A program made the position numbers and the translations under genes. This document shows positions 36,218 to 44,604 of a stretch of 64,000 nucleotides of DNA, piece by piece (positions within the stretch are counted from its first letter, which is position 1; each line of letters begins with the position of its first letter). The notes below the pieces were generated by a model that was not told the DNA's origin, made no database searches, and was given only the letters and a program-made list of their open reading frames with translations. The DNA is from Arthrobacter sp. (GTDB lineage Bacteria > Actinomycetota > Actinomycetes > Actinomycetales > Micrococcaceae). Location of the stretch: assembly GCA_023264815.1 (NCBI GenBank), contig JAHFUZ010000007.1, positions 62,001 to 126,000 on the forward strand. The letters are read 5' to 3'.

Positions 36218-37171
36218 ATGGCTAACGTACTTGTATTCATTGACAACCCCGGAGACGCCCTGAAGAAGGGCAGCCTGGAACTGCTGACCGTGGCCCGCGG
36301 CCTGGGCGAAACCGCCGTGGCCGTCAACGGCACCCTGACCGGCGGCGTCTCGGCCACCTTGGCCGAATATGGCGTCAGCGCCATCTTCCAGCCCTCCGCT
36401 GCAGACCTGGATGACTACCTTGTGGCGCCCAAGGCTGCCTACCTCGCGGCCGCCGCCGGCGCCGCCGGTGCGGGCACCGTGCTGCTTGACAACTCACCCG
36501 AAGGCAAGGAAATCGCGGCACGGCTTGGCATCAGGCTTAACGCCGGCGTCATCACCGATGTTGTGGCGGTCGACGCCGACGGCACGGCACACAAGTCTGT
36601 CCTGGCGGGGTCCTACACCACAGCCGCCAAGGCCACGACGCCCATCTCCGTGCTGACCCTCAAAGCCAACAGTGTCACCCCCGAGCCGGCACCGGCTGCC
36701 ACAGCGCCGCAAACGTCCACTATCGACGTCCCGGCGGAAGGCATCGCGGCAGCTGCCCGCATCACCTCCCGGGAGCAGAAGGTGGCCAGCGGCCGCCCGG
36801 ACCTCACCGACGCCCGGATTGTCGTGGCCGGCGGCCGCGGTGTTGACGGCGACTTCGGACCGGTGGAGCAGCTTGCCGACGCCCTGGGTGCCGCCGTGGG
36901 CGCCTCCCGTGCTGCCACCGACGCCGGCTGGATCAGCCACGACGCCCAGGTGGGCCAGACGGGCAAGACCGTATCCCCGCAGCTCTACATTTCCGCGGGC
37001 ATCTCCGGCGCCATCCAGCAGAAAGCCGGCATGCAGACGGCCAAGGTCATCGTTGCCGTTAACAAGGATGCCGAGTCACCCGTCTTCGAAATCGCCGATT
37101 TCGGCATCATCGGCGACCTCTTCGACGTTCTGCCGCAGGCCACCGAAGAGATCAAGAAGCGCAAAGGCTGA
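36218..37171 (+). CDS. etfA: Electron transfer flavoprotein alpha subunit
   Basis: The FAD-binding subunit of the ETF heterodimer, 317 residues. The C-terminal FAD domain is clear: DARIVVAGGRGVDGDFGPVEQLADALGAAVGASRAATDAGWISHDAQVGQTGKTVSPQLYISAGISGAIQQKAGMQ, then IVAVNKDAESPVFEIADFGIIGDLFDVLP. The N-terminal MANVLVFIDNPGDALKKGSLELL is typical. It has AGAGGGA upstream and follows etfB in one operon. The M. tuberculosis etfBA genes (Rv3029c-Rv3028c) lie near iscS and mnmA, and here they are also only a few genes away. Confidence 0.96.
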   Translation: MANVLVFIDNPGDALKKGSLELLTVARGLGETAVAVNGTLTGGVSATLAEYGVSAIFQPSAADLDDYLVAPKAAYLAAAAGAAGAGTVLLDNSPEGKEIAARLGIRLNAGVITDVVAVDADGTAHKSVLAGSYTTAAKATTPISVLTLKANSVTPEPAPAATAPQTSTIDVPAEGIAAAARITSREQKVASGRPDLTDARIVVAGGRGVDGDFGPVEQLADALGAAVGASRAATDAGWISHDAQVGQTGKTVSPQLYISAGISGAIQQKAGMQTAKVIVAVNKDAESPVFEIADFGIIGDLFDVLPQATEEIKKRKG

Positions 37172-37173
37172 TT

Positions 37174-37953
37174 GTGGCTGAATCCATTGCCTCGGCACAG
37201 AGCCCGTTCAACCCGGACACCCACCGGGTTGGGCGGGTGCTCTGTTTTGCCGCCCACCCGGACGACATCGATTTCGCTGCCGCAGGCACCATCGCCGCCT
37301 GGACAGCCGCAGGCGTCGAGGTCAGCTACTGCATCATGACAGACGGCGATGCCGGCGGGTTCGACCCAGCGCACCGGGCCGAGATCATCGCCATGCGGGC
37401 AGCCGAGCAACGCCGGGCGGCCGAACTGGTGGGTGTCACCAAGATCCATTACCTGCACGAGCGGGACGGTTACCTTGAGCCGACGCACGAGGTGATGAAA
37501 GGCGTGGTGCAGCTGATCCGCGAAGTCCGTCCCGACGTCGTGCTTGCCATGCATCCGGAGCGGAACTGGAACCGTATCCAGAAGAGCCACCCGGACCATT
37601 TGGCGGTGGGGGAGGCCGTGACCAGGGCTGTGTATCCCGCCGTGGAGAACCCTTTCGCCTATCCGGAGTTGGCCGAGGCCGGACTGGCCGCCTACAAACT
37701 GCCCTGGCTGTGGCTCTACGCCGGGCCCGATGAGCGGGAAAACCATTTTGTGGACGTCACGGACCACGTTGACACCAAGCTCAAGGCCATCCACGTCCAT
37801 GTCAGCCAGCATCCCGACGTCGGCGCCATGGAGGCAGTGGTCCGCAGCGGAATGCAGGCGAACGCTCGGCGGGGCGGCCTGCCCGAGGGCCGAAGTGCCG
37901 AAGCATTCCACGTGGTGGCCGTCAACGGTCCGGGGACCATCGCGGGGTTCTAG
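37174..37953 (+). CDS. PIG-L/LmbE family deacetylase
   Basis: A 259-residue zinc-dependent N-acetylglucosamine deacetylase-like protein. The zinc motif AHPDDIDF near residue 27 and the later SHPDHLAVGEAV supply the His and Asp ligands, and MTDGDAGGF is the third family block. Relatives include mycothiol-pathway MshB and mycothiol conjugate amidase; the true substrate is not readable. GTG 37174 lies two bases after the etfA stop, with AAAGG at 37163-37167 as its ribosome site, so it is the third gene of the etf operon. Confidence 0.88.
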   Translation: MAESIASAQSPFNPDTHRVGRVLCFAAHPDDIDFAAAGTIAAWTAAGVEVSYCIMTDGDAGGFDPAHRAEIIAMRAAEQRRAAELVGVTKIHYLHERDGYLEPTHEVMKGVVQLIREVRPDVVLAMHPERNWNRIQKSHPDHLAVGEAVTRAVYPAVENPFAYPELAEAGLAAYKLPWLWLYAGPDERENHFVDVTDHVDTKLKAIHVHVSQHPDVGAMEAVVRSGMQANARRGGLPEGRSAEAFHVVAVNGPGTIAGF

Positions 37954-37988
37954 GGGGTCTGGACAAGATCCGCAGTAATGCGGAGTGT

Positions 37989-38867
37989 TCAGGCCCCCAG
38001 CGGCGCGGCTGCCACCGGTGCGGAGGTCGGGGTGGCGGATCCACCCACCGGCTCCACGGTGATGCCCAGGGATGCTGCCGTGGCGATACCCTTCACGACT
38101 GCCGGCTTGGACAGGGCTGCTTCGTCCATCAGGCCCTGCGAAACGGGCGCCGAGCCATCCTTCGGGATCAGCCACATCTGGTAGACCTTGCCGGCTGGCG
38201 GCGCGGGCACGCCGTTCATCCTGACCACCAGGGCGTCCCTGGAAGACGAAATCAGCACCGTTGCCGTTCCGCCGGCGGCCACGGGGACCGAGGCTTCACG
38301 GACGTCCTGGGCGCGGACTACCTGGTTGAGCGGATCGTTTTGGTCGGCGACGTAACTTCCGACGGCGACACCGCCGAGGGCGATAACCGCGGCGGCCGCC
38401 GCAGCGGCGAGCCAGCGGCGGGCGCTGCCGGGCCGGCGTCGTGCATCCATGCCCCGTTGTTCTCGGCGAAGCCGGGCCGCGGAAAGCTCGTCCGTGGGCT
38501 CTGCCTGAGGTTGTTCGGCGGGCAGCACTGCCGCGGGTACCGCCGCTCCGGCGGCCGGCAGCTGCGCGAGGGAAGGCAGCTGTGCGACGATGCGATCGAA
38601 CAGGTCCGCGGGCGGTTCCTCCTGCGCCGTGAATGACACGGCCAGGGTTTCCCTCGCCTGGCGGACGCGCGTCAGGAAGGTGTCACGCTCGGCCTCCGGG
38701 GCGGCGGAGATGTAGCGGTCGATGGCTGCGCGTTCGTCGTTGCTGACCGCGTCCAAGGCATACAGCTCGGCAAGGTCCACTGCCCGCCCGGAATCAAGGT
38801 CGGCAGCGATCTCCGCACCGAAGGACCCGGGGCGGCGCTCGCCTGGCTGATTATTCATTTCTGTCAT
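37989..38867 (-). CDS. rskA: Anti-sigma-K factor, RskA family
   Basis: A 292-residue single-pass membrane protein that binds and holds the cognate sigma factor. The N-terminal cytosolic part DLAELYALDAVSNDERAAIDRYI resembles an anti-sigma zinc-finger-like domain without an evident HxxxCxxC. A basic stretch precedes one membrane helix (about 151-171, WLAAAAAAAVIALGGVAVGSY), then the extracytoplasmic RskA domain (VVRMNGVPAPPAGKVYQMWLIPKDGSAPVSQG). The gene begins one base after the sigma factor stop, so the two are coupled. Release would need regulated proteolysis, as known for the family. Confidence 0.92.
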   Translation of the reverse strand: MTEMNNQPGERRPGSFGAEIAADLDSGRAVDLAELYALDAVSNDERAAIDRYISAAPEAERDTFLTRVRQARETLAVSFTAQEEPPADLFDRIVAQLPSLAQLPAAGAAVPAAVLPAEQPQAEPTDELSAARLRREQRGMDARRRPGSARRWLAAAAAAAVIALGGVAVGSYVADQNDPLNQVVRAQDVREASVPVAAGGTATVLISSSRDALVVRMNGVPAPPAGKVYQMWLIPKDGSAPVSQGLMDEAALSKPAVVKGIATAASLGITVEPVGGSATPTSAPVAAAPLGA

Positions 38868-38868
38868 C

Positions 38869-39477
38869 TCAACTCACCCCCAGACATGTCTTCAATCGGA
38901 TCAGGCCATCGCGGATGCGGGACTTGATGGTTGGTACAGCCGCATTGAGCTTCTCGGCGACTTCGCGGTAGGTGAGGCCGCCGTAGTAGGCGAGCCGCAC
39001 GGATTCCTGTTGCGTATCGGTCAGCGTTTCCAGGCACCGGACCACCGCCTCGGCCTCCAGCCTGCTGTCCACTTCGTCGGAAACGGAGTCGTGGTCCACG
39101 TCCTGGCTGCTCGCCCCATACTTGGCTTCGCGGTCGGTTGCGGACTGCGAGGAACGGACTTTGTCCACGGCCCGGCGATGCGAAATCGTCATCAGCCACG
39201 ACAGGGGGCTGCCTGCCTCCGGGTTGAATTTTGCGGCGTTCTGCCACACCTGGAGGAAGACCTCCTGGGTGGTGTCTTCGCTGAGTTCGGGATCAATCAG
39301 GACGCGGCGGGCCATGCCGAAAACCCTGCGCGAGGTCAGTCGGTAAAACTCCGCAAACGCTTCCTGGTCGCCACCGGCGATCAGGGCGAGCAGCCCGGCG
39401 AGGCGCGTGCTGAGATCCGCCGGTGAGTCCGTGACTGCGGCCGGGGACTCGAAGTTTGGCGCGTTGGGAGTTTCCAT
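38869..39477 (-). CDS. sigK: ECF sigma factor, SigK-like
   Basis: A 202-residue ECF sigma factor. Region 2 is FAEFYRLTSRRVFGMARRVLIDPELSEDTTQEVFLQVWQNAAKF with SWLMTISHRRAVDKVR, and region 4 is CLETLTDTQQESVRLAYYGGLTYREVAEKLNAAVPTIKSRIRDGLIRLKT. Between them is an acidic linker. The open frame continues to 39606, but ATG 39477 starts the conserved part and has GAGAG just upstream. Pairing with an RskA-type anti-sigma supports a SigK assignment. An inverted repeat at 39513-39535 lies upstream. Confidence 0.9.
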   Translation of the reverse strand: METPNAPNFESPAAVTDSPADLSTRLAGLLALIAGGDQEAFAEFYRLTSRRVFGMARRVLIDPELSEDTTQEVFLQVWQNAAKFNPEAGSPLSWLMTISHRRAVDKVRSSQSATDREAKYGASSQDVDHDSVSDEVDSRLEAEAVVRCLETLTDTQQESVRLAYYGGLTYREVAEKLNAAVPTIKSRIRDGLIRLKTCLGVS

Positions 39478-39512
39478 CACTCTCAAGCATAGGCCGCCCA
39501 GCGGTGAATCCG

Positions 39513-39535
39513 GGGCAGCCCGGGCCGGGCTGCCC
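39513..39535. promoter_or_regulatory. 11-bp inverted repeat upstream of sigK
   Basis: GGGCAGCCCGG (39513-39523), single G, CCGGGCTGCCC (39525-39535), 36-58 bases before the sigK ATG. It could be an operator, or a stem in the leader. Confidence 0.4.
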
Positions 39536-39683
39536 GCTCCAGCCCACGAAGCCGGCAACTCTGCTGTCGCCGGCGCGTGTAACAGTCTCACCCGCCGCTC
39601 CTTCATCGCCCTGGACCTGCTGTCAGGAGGGATTCGGAGCCGGTGCCGGTGCGGATGGGCCGGCTTCGGACCGATCAGGGAAA

Positions 39684-40151
39684 TTACAGCCGGGCCCCAG
39701 CGAACCCCTGCTGGCGCCAGGCTTCGTAGACGGCAATGGAGGCCGCATTGGCCAGGTTCAGCGAACGCAGGGAAGGCAGCATGGGAAGCCGGACAGTGGC
39801 GGTGACATGGGGATCGTGCTTGATGGGCTCGGGCAGGCCCACGGATTCCTGGCCAAACATCAGCACGTCGCCGGGCTGGTAGGCAATGTCCGCGTAACTT
39901 GTCGTGCCGTCGGAGGTGAATGCATAGACGCGCTCCGGCTGCAGCACATGCCAGGCATCTTCGATGGTTTTGTGGACGGTCACGACGGCGAGATCGTGGT
40001 AGTCGAGGCCCGCCCGCCGGAGCTTGGCGTCAGAAAAGTCAAAGCCCAACGGCTCCACCAGATGCAGTTCGGCACCGGTGATGGCGGCCAGCCTGATCGC
40101 GTTGCCGGTGTTGCCGGGGATTTCGGGGGAGTGGAAGAGGATTCGGAACAC
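39684..40151 (-). CDS. trmL: tRNA (cytidine/uridine-34-2'-O)-methyltransferase TrmL
   Basis: SPOUT-class methyltransferase of 155 residues that methylates the wobble ribose of tRNA-Leu isoacceptors using S-adenosylmethionine. The opening FRILFHSPEIPGNTGNAIRLAAITGAELHLVEPLGFDFSDAKLRRAGLDYHD is diagnostic, and GDVLMFGQESVGLPEPI and VRLPMLPSLRSLNLANAASIAVYEAWRQ form the trefoil-knot cofactor site. It follows the J-domain gene on the same strand, 43 bases downstream, and may be cotranscribed with it. Confidence 0.94.
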   Translation of the reverse strand: MFRILFHSPEIPGNTGNAIRLAAITGAELHLVEPLGFDFSDAKLRRAGLDYHDLAVVTVHKTIEDAWHVLQPERVYAFTSDGTTSYADIAYQPGDVLMFGQESVGLPEPIKHDPHVTATVRLPMLPSLRSLNLANAASIAVYEAWRQQGFAGARL

Positions 40152-40194
40152 CGTCCAATCCTAACCAGTGCGTCCCCGCTCCGGTGCCGGCGGG

Positions 40195-41160
40195 TCAGTG
40201 CATGCCGCGGAGCAGCCTGGCGAGGAGGGGCACGTTGACTGTGTTGGGTGCGGGCCCGGAGGAGAGGAAGTGTTTGAGGCCCCGGACCAGGCCGGCTGCG
40301 TTGACCACTTGGACGGTTTCGCCCGGGCCGCCCGCGCGCCGGTGGCGGTCGATCACCGGTTCGTGCAGGTTGCCGTCCGGGCTGTGGATGACCGTCCAGC
40401 CGGTCACGTTCAGTTCCGGGAATATGTCCTGCATGGCCCTCACCACGTGGGCCAGCTGCGGCGGCGCGATGGACCGGCCGCCGTGGTTCAGGGTCTGCCC
40501 GTCCCAGGCATAGGCCCCCTTGGGCAGGAGCATGGAACCGATGAGCGCCAGCCGGTAGCCGGACAGGAGCGCATGGTCAATGTGGCTGTTGTCGGCCGGG
40601 GACTGCAGCCCGTTGATCAGCCGGGCTGCCGGAATCGCCGGGAGGACCTGGCGGGTGATGAGCTGCACGGTCCGCATTTCACGTTGGATCCGGGCCTCGG
40701 CACCAAAAATTCCACGTTTGCGCGGCATCCCGTGAACCTGCTGGCTGGCCTGGCTGAAGGGGATCAGCGGAACCGTTCCGGAGGCTTCGAAGGCGGCGGC
40801 ATCGTACGGGGGGAGGTACAGGGCGGGGTCGCCGGCGGTGTTGCGGGGAGTGCTCGGCCGATGCACCGTGGCCGAGGCGCGGCTGCCAGCGGCGGGCGCA
40901 TCGAAGTGGGCCTCGGAGCTGCCCGCCCCGGCGGCGCTTCCCGCGGTTCCCGCCGCGTACGAGCGGTCGTAGGCCTTCCGGCGTGTTGGGTCGATCAGGG
41001 TTTCGTATGCTGCCGTTACCTGGCGGAATGCGGCGGCGTCACCGCCGTGGTCGGGGTGCGCGGTCCGCGCAGCCCGGCGGTACGCCACCTTGATTTCTTT
41101 CTCGGTGGCTGTCACCGCGACGCGGAGCACCTCGTAGTGGGAGCTGCTGCTCTCGGTCAA
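40195..41160 (-). CDS. J-domain protein with uncharacterised C-terminal region
   Basis: About 321 residues. Residues 8-65 form a J domain (HYEVLRVAVTATEKEIKVAYRRAARTAHPDHGGDAAAFRQV, with HPD at 35-37), which would stimulate DnaK. There is no Gly/Phe region and no Cys-rich zinc domain. An Ala/Ser/Gly linker leads to a C-terminal half (about 130-321) with several Trp and Ile-rich stretches that I cannot place in a family. The frame opens at GTG 41193, but TTG 41160 has AAGGA seven bases upstream and gives a sensible start. Confidence 0.8.
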   Translation of the reverse strand: MTESSSSHYEVLRVAVTATEKEIKVAYRRAARTAHPDHGGDAAAFRQVTAAYETLIDPTRRKAYDRSYAAGTAGSAAGAGSSEAHFDAPAAGSRASATVHRPSTPRNTAGDPALYLPPYDAAAFEASGTVPLIPFSQASQQVHGMPRKRGIFGAEARIQREMRTVQLITRQVLPAIPAARLINGLQSPADNSHIDHALLSGYRLALIGSMLLPKGAYAWDGQTLNHGGRSIAPPQLAHVVRAMQDIFPELNVTGWTVIHSPDGNLHEPVIDRHRRAGGPGETVQVVNAAGLVRGLKHFLSSGPAPNTVNVPLLARLLRGMH

Positions 41161-41476
41161 GCACTCATCCTTCTGTTTGTCTGGCCAGTCCACGGCAGGC
41201 AGCCCGGTTGGCCCAGTTTAGCGGCCTGTCCACACAACGACTGCGCAGGTGGAAGTGGTTCCCTTCGCTGGCATAATGCAGACGCTATCCGGATGGCGCT
41301 GCCGGCGGGCGCTGATGCCCGGCGGAACCGGGGACGGACATAGCCCGGCCACTGGGCGTGCCGCTCAATGAACTGGTACCCGGCGCTATCCGGGTGCCGG
41401 CGAGTGAGCCGCCGCCCGCCGCCGTCTAGACTCGTGGGGGACGATGGCAGGCCGGTCATGACGGAAGCAAGTTGGG
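41161..41476. other. 316-base divergent intergenic region
   Basis: No gene seen. It must carry the promoters of the J-domain gene (minus) and of the lipoprotein gene (plus). TAAACT on the minus strand (41220-41215) and CATAAT on the plus strand (41272-41277) are possible -10 boxes without convincing -35 partners. Short GC-rich inverted repeats occur around 41380-41400. Confidence 0.4.
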
Positions 41477-42151
41477 GTGGGCGTGAAGGCACAAAAGGCG
41501 GTTGTAATCGTGGCCGGGGTCCTGACGGGCGTGTCAGCGCTCGCAGGGTGCAGTGTTGACGTTCCTGACCCGGCAGCCCCCAAAATCCTGCCGACGGCCA
41601 CAGCACTGGCCACGCCCACCATCACGCCCGGCCACGACGCCGCTGCGGTGGCCGCCAAAGACATGCCGTTCGCTGCCGGTGACACCATGGCCGAGGGCGT
41701 ACCGGTGGGAATCTCCGATGGGCTCAAGGAGGCACCGGGCTGGACTTCGGTCAAACAGAACGTGGCCGGCGAGAGCCAGTACCTCAAGGCCGACGGATGC
41801 CTGGCTGCAGCCAAGGTCCGCATCAACCAGGGCCCCCTGGTGCTTGCCGAGGACAGGGAGTCAACCGTTGGCCTGTTCACTTATTTGGACCCCAGCATCC
41901 TCCCGGGCTACCTGAAGACGGCGTCGATGCGGTGGGGCGGCGAACCGGACAAGCCGGGGCCCTCGGTGGAAGTCCTACTCCTGGAGAAGACCGGCCAGCC
42001 GGGCACCAAAGCGACGGCCATCATGGCCAGGGTCTTCGGTGCCGCCGCCTCATCGGTGTACATTTCGGTTTCCTGCCCCGACGACGCCACCCTGGCTGCC
42101 GCCCGGGCCGACGTCGCAGCACACCTTGTGCTGGTGCCGCCCGCGAACTAG
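41477..42151 (+). CDS. Conserved actinobacterial lipoprotein of unknown function
   Basis: A 224-residue secreted lipoprotein. The signal sequence ends in LAGC with C25 lipidated, followed by a Pro/Thr/Ala-rich segment (DVPDPAAPKILPTATALATPTITPG) and a globular domain with ESQYLKADGCLAAAKVRIN and SSVYISVSCPDDATL, whose two Cys may pair. No known domain recognised. GTG 41477 has GGAAG nine bases upstream. It converges on the DoxX-like gene, 11 bases away. Confidence 0.75.
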   Translation: MGVKAQKAVVIVAGVLTGVSALAGCSVDVPDPAAPKILPTATALATPTITPGHDAAAVAAKDMPFAAGDTMAEGVPVGISDGLKEAPGWTSVKQNVAGESQYLKADGCLAAAKVRINQGPLVLAEDRESTVGLFTYLDPSILPGYLKTASMRWGGEPDKPGPSVEVLLLEKTGQPGTKATAIMARVFGAAASSVYISVSCPDDATLAAARADVAAHLVLVPPAN

Positions 42152-42162
42152 CGGCGGTGCTG

Positions 42163-42585
42163 TTAGCTGCGGTGCCAGGCCCCGGCGGGTGAGAGCCGGT
42201 TCAGGGCAAGCGCGCCGACCATCAGGCCGAAGTCCCGCAGTGCCACATCATAATAGCTGCCCAGCACCAGCAGGTTGACGATGATGCCCAGCAGCCACAC
42301 GGCCGCCAGCAGCGAGCCGAACCGCGGCCGGAGGGCCACTGCAATGCCCGCGACGATCTCCACCACGCCCACGATGTACATAAACGTCTGTGGTGTGACA
42401 GGCACCACGGAGGTGGCAACGGGAGCCAGGTAGATGGTCCAGTCCGTGAGGATGTTGGTGAATTTGTCCAGCCCAAAGAGGATGGGCGCCACGGTAAAGA
42501 CGGTCCGGAGCAGGACGAACGCCTGGCGGTCCGGCGCCATGGTCCCGAGACGGCCGGCCGATGTGCTTGGTGCGGTGGTTTTCAT
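42163..42585 (-). CDS. DoxX-like integral membrane protein
   Basis: A 140-residue protein with four hydrophobic segments (LLRTVFTVAPILFGLDKFTNI, FMYIVGVVEIVAGIAVAL, FGSLLAAVWLLGIIVNLLVLG, FGLMVGALALNRLSP), the usual layout of DoxX/MauE-type proteins. DoxX relatives have been tied to oxidative-stress membrane complexes. AGAAGGAG lies close upstream of the ATG and overlaps the operator at 42596-42624, so repression could block both transcription and, by site occlusion, initiation. It is divergent from a winged-helix regulator. Confidence 0.85.
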   Translation of the reverse strand: MKTTAPSTSAGRLGTMAPDRQAFVLLRTVFTVAPILFGLDKFTNILTDWTIYLAPVATSVVPVTPQTFMYIVGVVEIVAGIAVALRPRFGSLLAAVWLLGIIVNLLVLGSYYDVALRDFGLMVGALALNRLSPAGAWHRS

Positions 42586-42595
42586 GGTGCACTCC

Positions 42596-42624
42596 TTCTA
42601 AAAGTAGGTATCATAATTTTAGAA
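42596..42624. promoter_or_regulatory. Operator 1 of the predicted Fe-S regulator (doxX/regulator region)
   Basis: TTCTAAAA (42596-42603), 13-base spacer, TTTTAGAA (42617-42624): a perfect 8-bp inverted repeat, 29 bases overall. The same structure with the same spacer recurs at 45861-45889. The right arm covers the -10 box of the minus-strand doxX promoter. Confidence 0.8.
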
Positions 42625-42644
42625 ATTTCCGGAGATTTAAGCAA
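42616..42644 (-). promoter_or_regulatory. Predicted doxX promoter
   Basis: On the minus strand, -35 TTGCTT (42644-42639), 17-base spacer, -10 TAAAAT (42621-42616). The -10 lies in the right arm of operator 1, the same geometry as the reductase promoter at 45881-45909. Confidence 0.65.
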
Positions 42645-42675
42645 TGGTTATTGTTTTTGGAACGAAGGGTCCACA

Positions 42676-43338
42676 GTGCGCAGACTTCCGTGGGGCCGCC
42701 GCATGGCGGCCGTTGCCTCGCTCGGCGATGCCAAGCGCCGGCAGCTTTTTGAACTGATTGCCGCCTCGGACAGCGCCGTTGGGCGCGATGACGCGGCAGT
42801 TGCCCTCGGGCTGCCCCGCAGCACGGCGTCCTTCCATCTCGACAAGCTGGTCCAGGACGGCCTGCTGGCGGTGGAATTCCACAAGGCTCCCGGCAGGGCC
42901 GGCCCTGGTTCCGGCCGGCCCGCCAAACTGTACCGGCCTGCTGCGAGCGAAGTGGGCGCCTCGGTGCCGGACCGGAATTACGATCTCGCGGGGGAATTGC
43001 TCGCCGCCGCCATCGAGCACGCTGCGGCAACCGGCAGTGCTGTGGGGGACTCGCTGCGGGAGGCGTCCTACCTCAAGGGCAGGGCGCTCGCCGCCGGGGC
43101 CGGCGGGCTGGCTGAGTTTATGGAAGGGGAAGGCTATGAGCCGCGGCCCGACGGCGAGGGCGGCCTGGTGCTGGCCAACTGTCCTTTCCACCGGCTCGCC
43201 GACGGGCACCCGGAGGTGGTCTGTGCCATGAACGGTTCGTTCCTGCAGGGGGCCGCCGCTGCCTGCGGTGAGCGTGAGGAGCGGATTGCGCCGAACAGTG
43301 TCCCCGGGCAGTGCTGCGCCAGGATCACCCCGCCCTGA
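42676..43338 (+). CDS. Winged-helix transcriptional regulator with C-terminal cysteines (SufR-like)
   Basis: A 220-residue regulator. The N-terminal winged helix (AKRRQLFELIAASDSAVGRDDAAVALGLPRSTASFHLDKLVQDGLLAVEFH) resembles COG2345/ArsR-like proteins. The C-terminal sensor half contains CPFHRLADGHPEVVCAMNGSFLQG and PGQCCARI: C169, C183 and C213 (plus C214) spaced x13 and x29, close to the three Fe-S ligands of SufR (x12 and about x27 in M. tuberculosis SufR). GTG 42676 has AAGGG six bases upstream. It is divergent from doxX, with operator 1 in the 90-base gap, which also fits autoregulation. Confidence 0.85.
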   Translation: MRRLPWGRRMAAVASLGDAKRRQLFELIAASDSAVGRDDAAVALGLPRSTASFHLDKLVQDGLLAVEFHKAPGRAGPGSGRPAKLYRPAASEVGASVPDRNYDLAGELLAAAIEHAAATGSAVGDSLREASYLKGRALAAGAGGLAEFMEGEGYEPRPDGEGGLVLANCPFHRLADGHPEVVCAMNGSFLQGAAAACGEREERIAPNSVPGQCCARITPP

Positions 43339-43359
43339 CTCCGCCCCGGCCGGCGCCGC

Positions 43360-43365
43360 TAGAAT
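43360..43365 (+). promoter_or_regulatory. Candidate -10 box, leaderless start of the cysteine desulfurase gene
   Basis: TAGAAT six bases before GTG 43372. GAGG (43367-43370) ends one base before the start, too close for a working Shine-Dalgarno. Confidence 0.45.
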
Positions 43366-43371
43366 TGAGGC

Positions 43372-44604
43372 GTGCCCGTCTACCTCGATCATGCAGCCAC
43401 CACGCCACTTTCCGCCGAGGCCCTGGCGGCCATGACGCGCGAATTATCCCGCACCGGCAATCCATCCTCCCTGCATAGCTCGGGCCGCCGCGCCCGCCGT
43501 TCCGTGGAGGATGCCCGGGAAACCATTGCGACGGCGGCGGGGGCCCATCCGTCCGAGGTCATCTTTACCTCCGGCGGTACCGAGTCGGACAATCTTGCCG
43601 TCAAGGGCCTGTTCTGGTCCCGGTCCGGCGAGAAGCCGTCGCGACGGCGCATTCTCTGCTCCGCCGTCGAACACCACGCAGTGCTGGACACGGTGGAATG
43701 GCTGGAGCGGCACGAACATGCCGAGGTCACCTGGCTGCCCGTGGACGGCGAGGGCGTAGTGGACCTGGACGCCCTCGCCGCGGAGCTGGCCCGTGACCCC
43801 GGTTCCATCGCCCTGGTGACGGTGATGTGGGCCAACAACGAGGTGGGCACCATTCAGCCCATCCACAGGATTGTGGAGCTTGCACACGCCGCGGGCGTCC
43901 CGGTCCATTCTGATGCGGTGCAGGCGTTCGGCTCACTGCCCGTCGACTTCAAAGCCTCCGGCCTGGACGCCATGTCCGTGTCCGGCCACAAAATCGGCGG
44001 ACCGGTGGGTGTAGGTGCCCTGCTCCTGGGGCGCGCGGTCAAGCTGACCCCGGTGCAGCATGGCGGCGGCCAGGAGCGTGACGTTCGCTCCGGGACGCTG
44101 GACAAGGCGTCCATCGCCGCGTTCGCTGCAGCAGCCGAGGCTGCCACGTCCGGGCTCGCCGGCGAGTCGGCCCGCATCACGGCGCTGCGCGACAAGCTGA
44201 TCGAAGGCGTCCTCGGGCGTGTGCCGGAGGCGGTGCTGCGGGGAGCCCCCGGTGAAGGGCGCCTGCCCGGCAATGCGCACTTCACCTTCCCGGGCTGCGA
44301 AGGGGATTCCCTGCTGTTCCTGCTCGACCTGGCCGGGGTGGAATCGTCCACCGGTTCGGCCTGCACGGCCGGCGTGCCGCGTCCCTCCCACGTACTGCTG
44401 GCCATGGGCCTGGACGAGGAAACAGCCCGCGGCGCCCAGCGCTTTACGCTGGGGCACGCCTCCACGGAAGCGGATGTGGATGCGCTCCTGAGGGCATTGC
44501 CCGGCGCCTATGGGCGGGCCCGGCAGGCAGGGATGGCCGGGCATGAGTCGTCCATCCAGACGGCCGGCACCGTGGCCCGTCAGTCCGGGTCCGGCAGGAG
44601 CTGA
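43372..44604 (+). CDS. Cysteine desulfurase, NifS/IscS family
   Basis: PLP enzyme, 410 residues, that removes sulfur from cysteine as an enzyme persulfide for Fe-S assembly and tRNA thiolation. It shows [28 protein letters not shown], the PLP lysine K207 in [12 protein letters not shown], and the active-site loop [16 protein letters not shown] with C331. The length and loop fit the IscS/NifS-like class that feeds MnmA. The gene lies next to mnmA as in other actinobacteria, but is separated from it by the minus-strand FAD reductase. The last 25 bases overlap the end of that convergent gene. The function in a specific pathway is inferred. Confidence 0.92.
   Translation: MPVYLDHAATTPLSAEALAAMTRELSRTGNPSSLHSSGRRARRSVEDARETIATAAGAHPSEVIFTSGGTESDNLAVKGLFWSRSGEKPSRRRILCSAVEHHAVLDTVEWLERHEHAEVTWLPVDGEGVVDLDALAAELARDPGSIALVTVMWANNEVGTIQPIHRIVELAHAAGVPVHSDAVQAFGSLPVDFKASGLDAMSVSGHKIGGPVGVGALLLGRAVKLTPVQHGGGQERDVRSGTLDKASIAAFAAAAEAATSGLAGESARITALRDKLIEGVLGRVPEAVLRGAPGEGRLPGNAHFTFPGCEGDSLLFLLDLAGVESSTGSACTAGVPRPSHVLLAMGLDEETARGAQRFTLGHASTEADVDALLRALPGAYGRARQAGMAGHESSIQTAGTVARQSGSGRS

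Noticed and set aside
37970..37983. Small hairpin CCGCA-GTAA-TGCGG between the PIG-L and rskA genes
   Set aside because: Only five pairs and no T tract, too weak to call a terminator.
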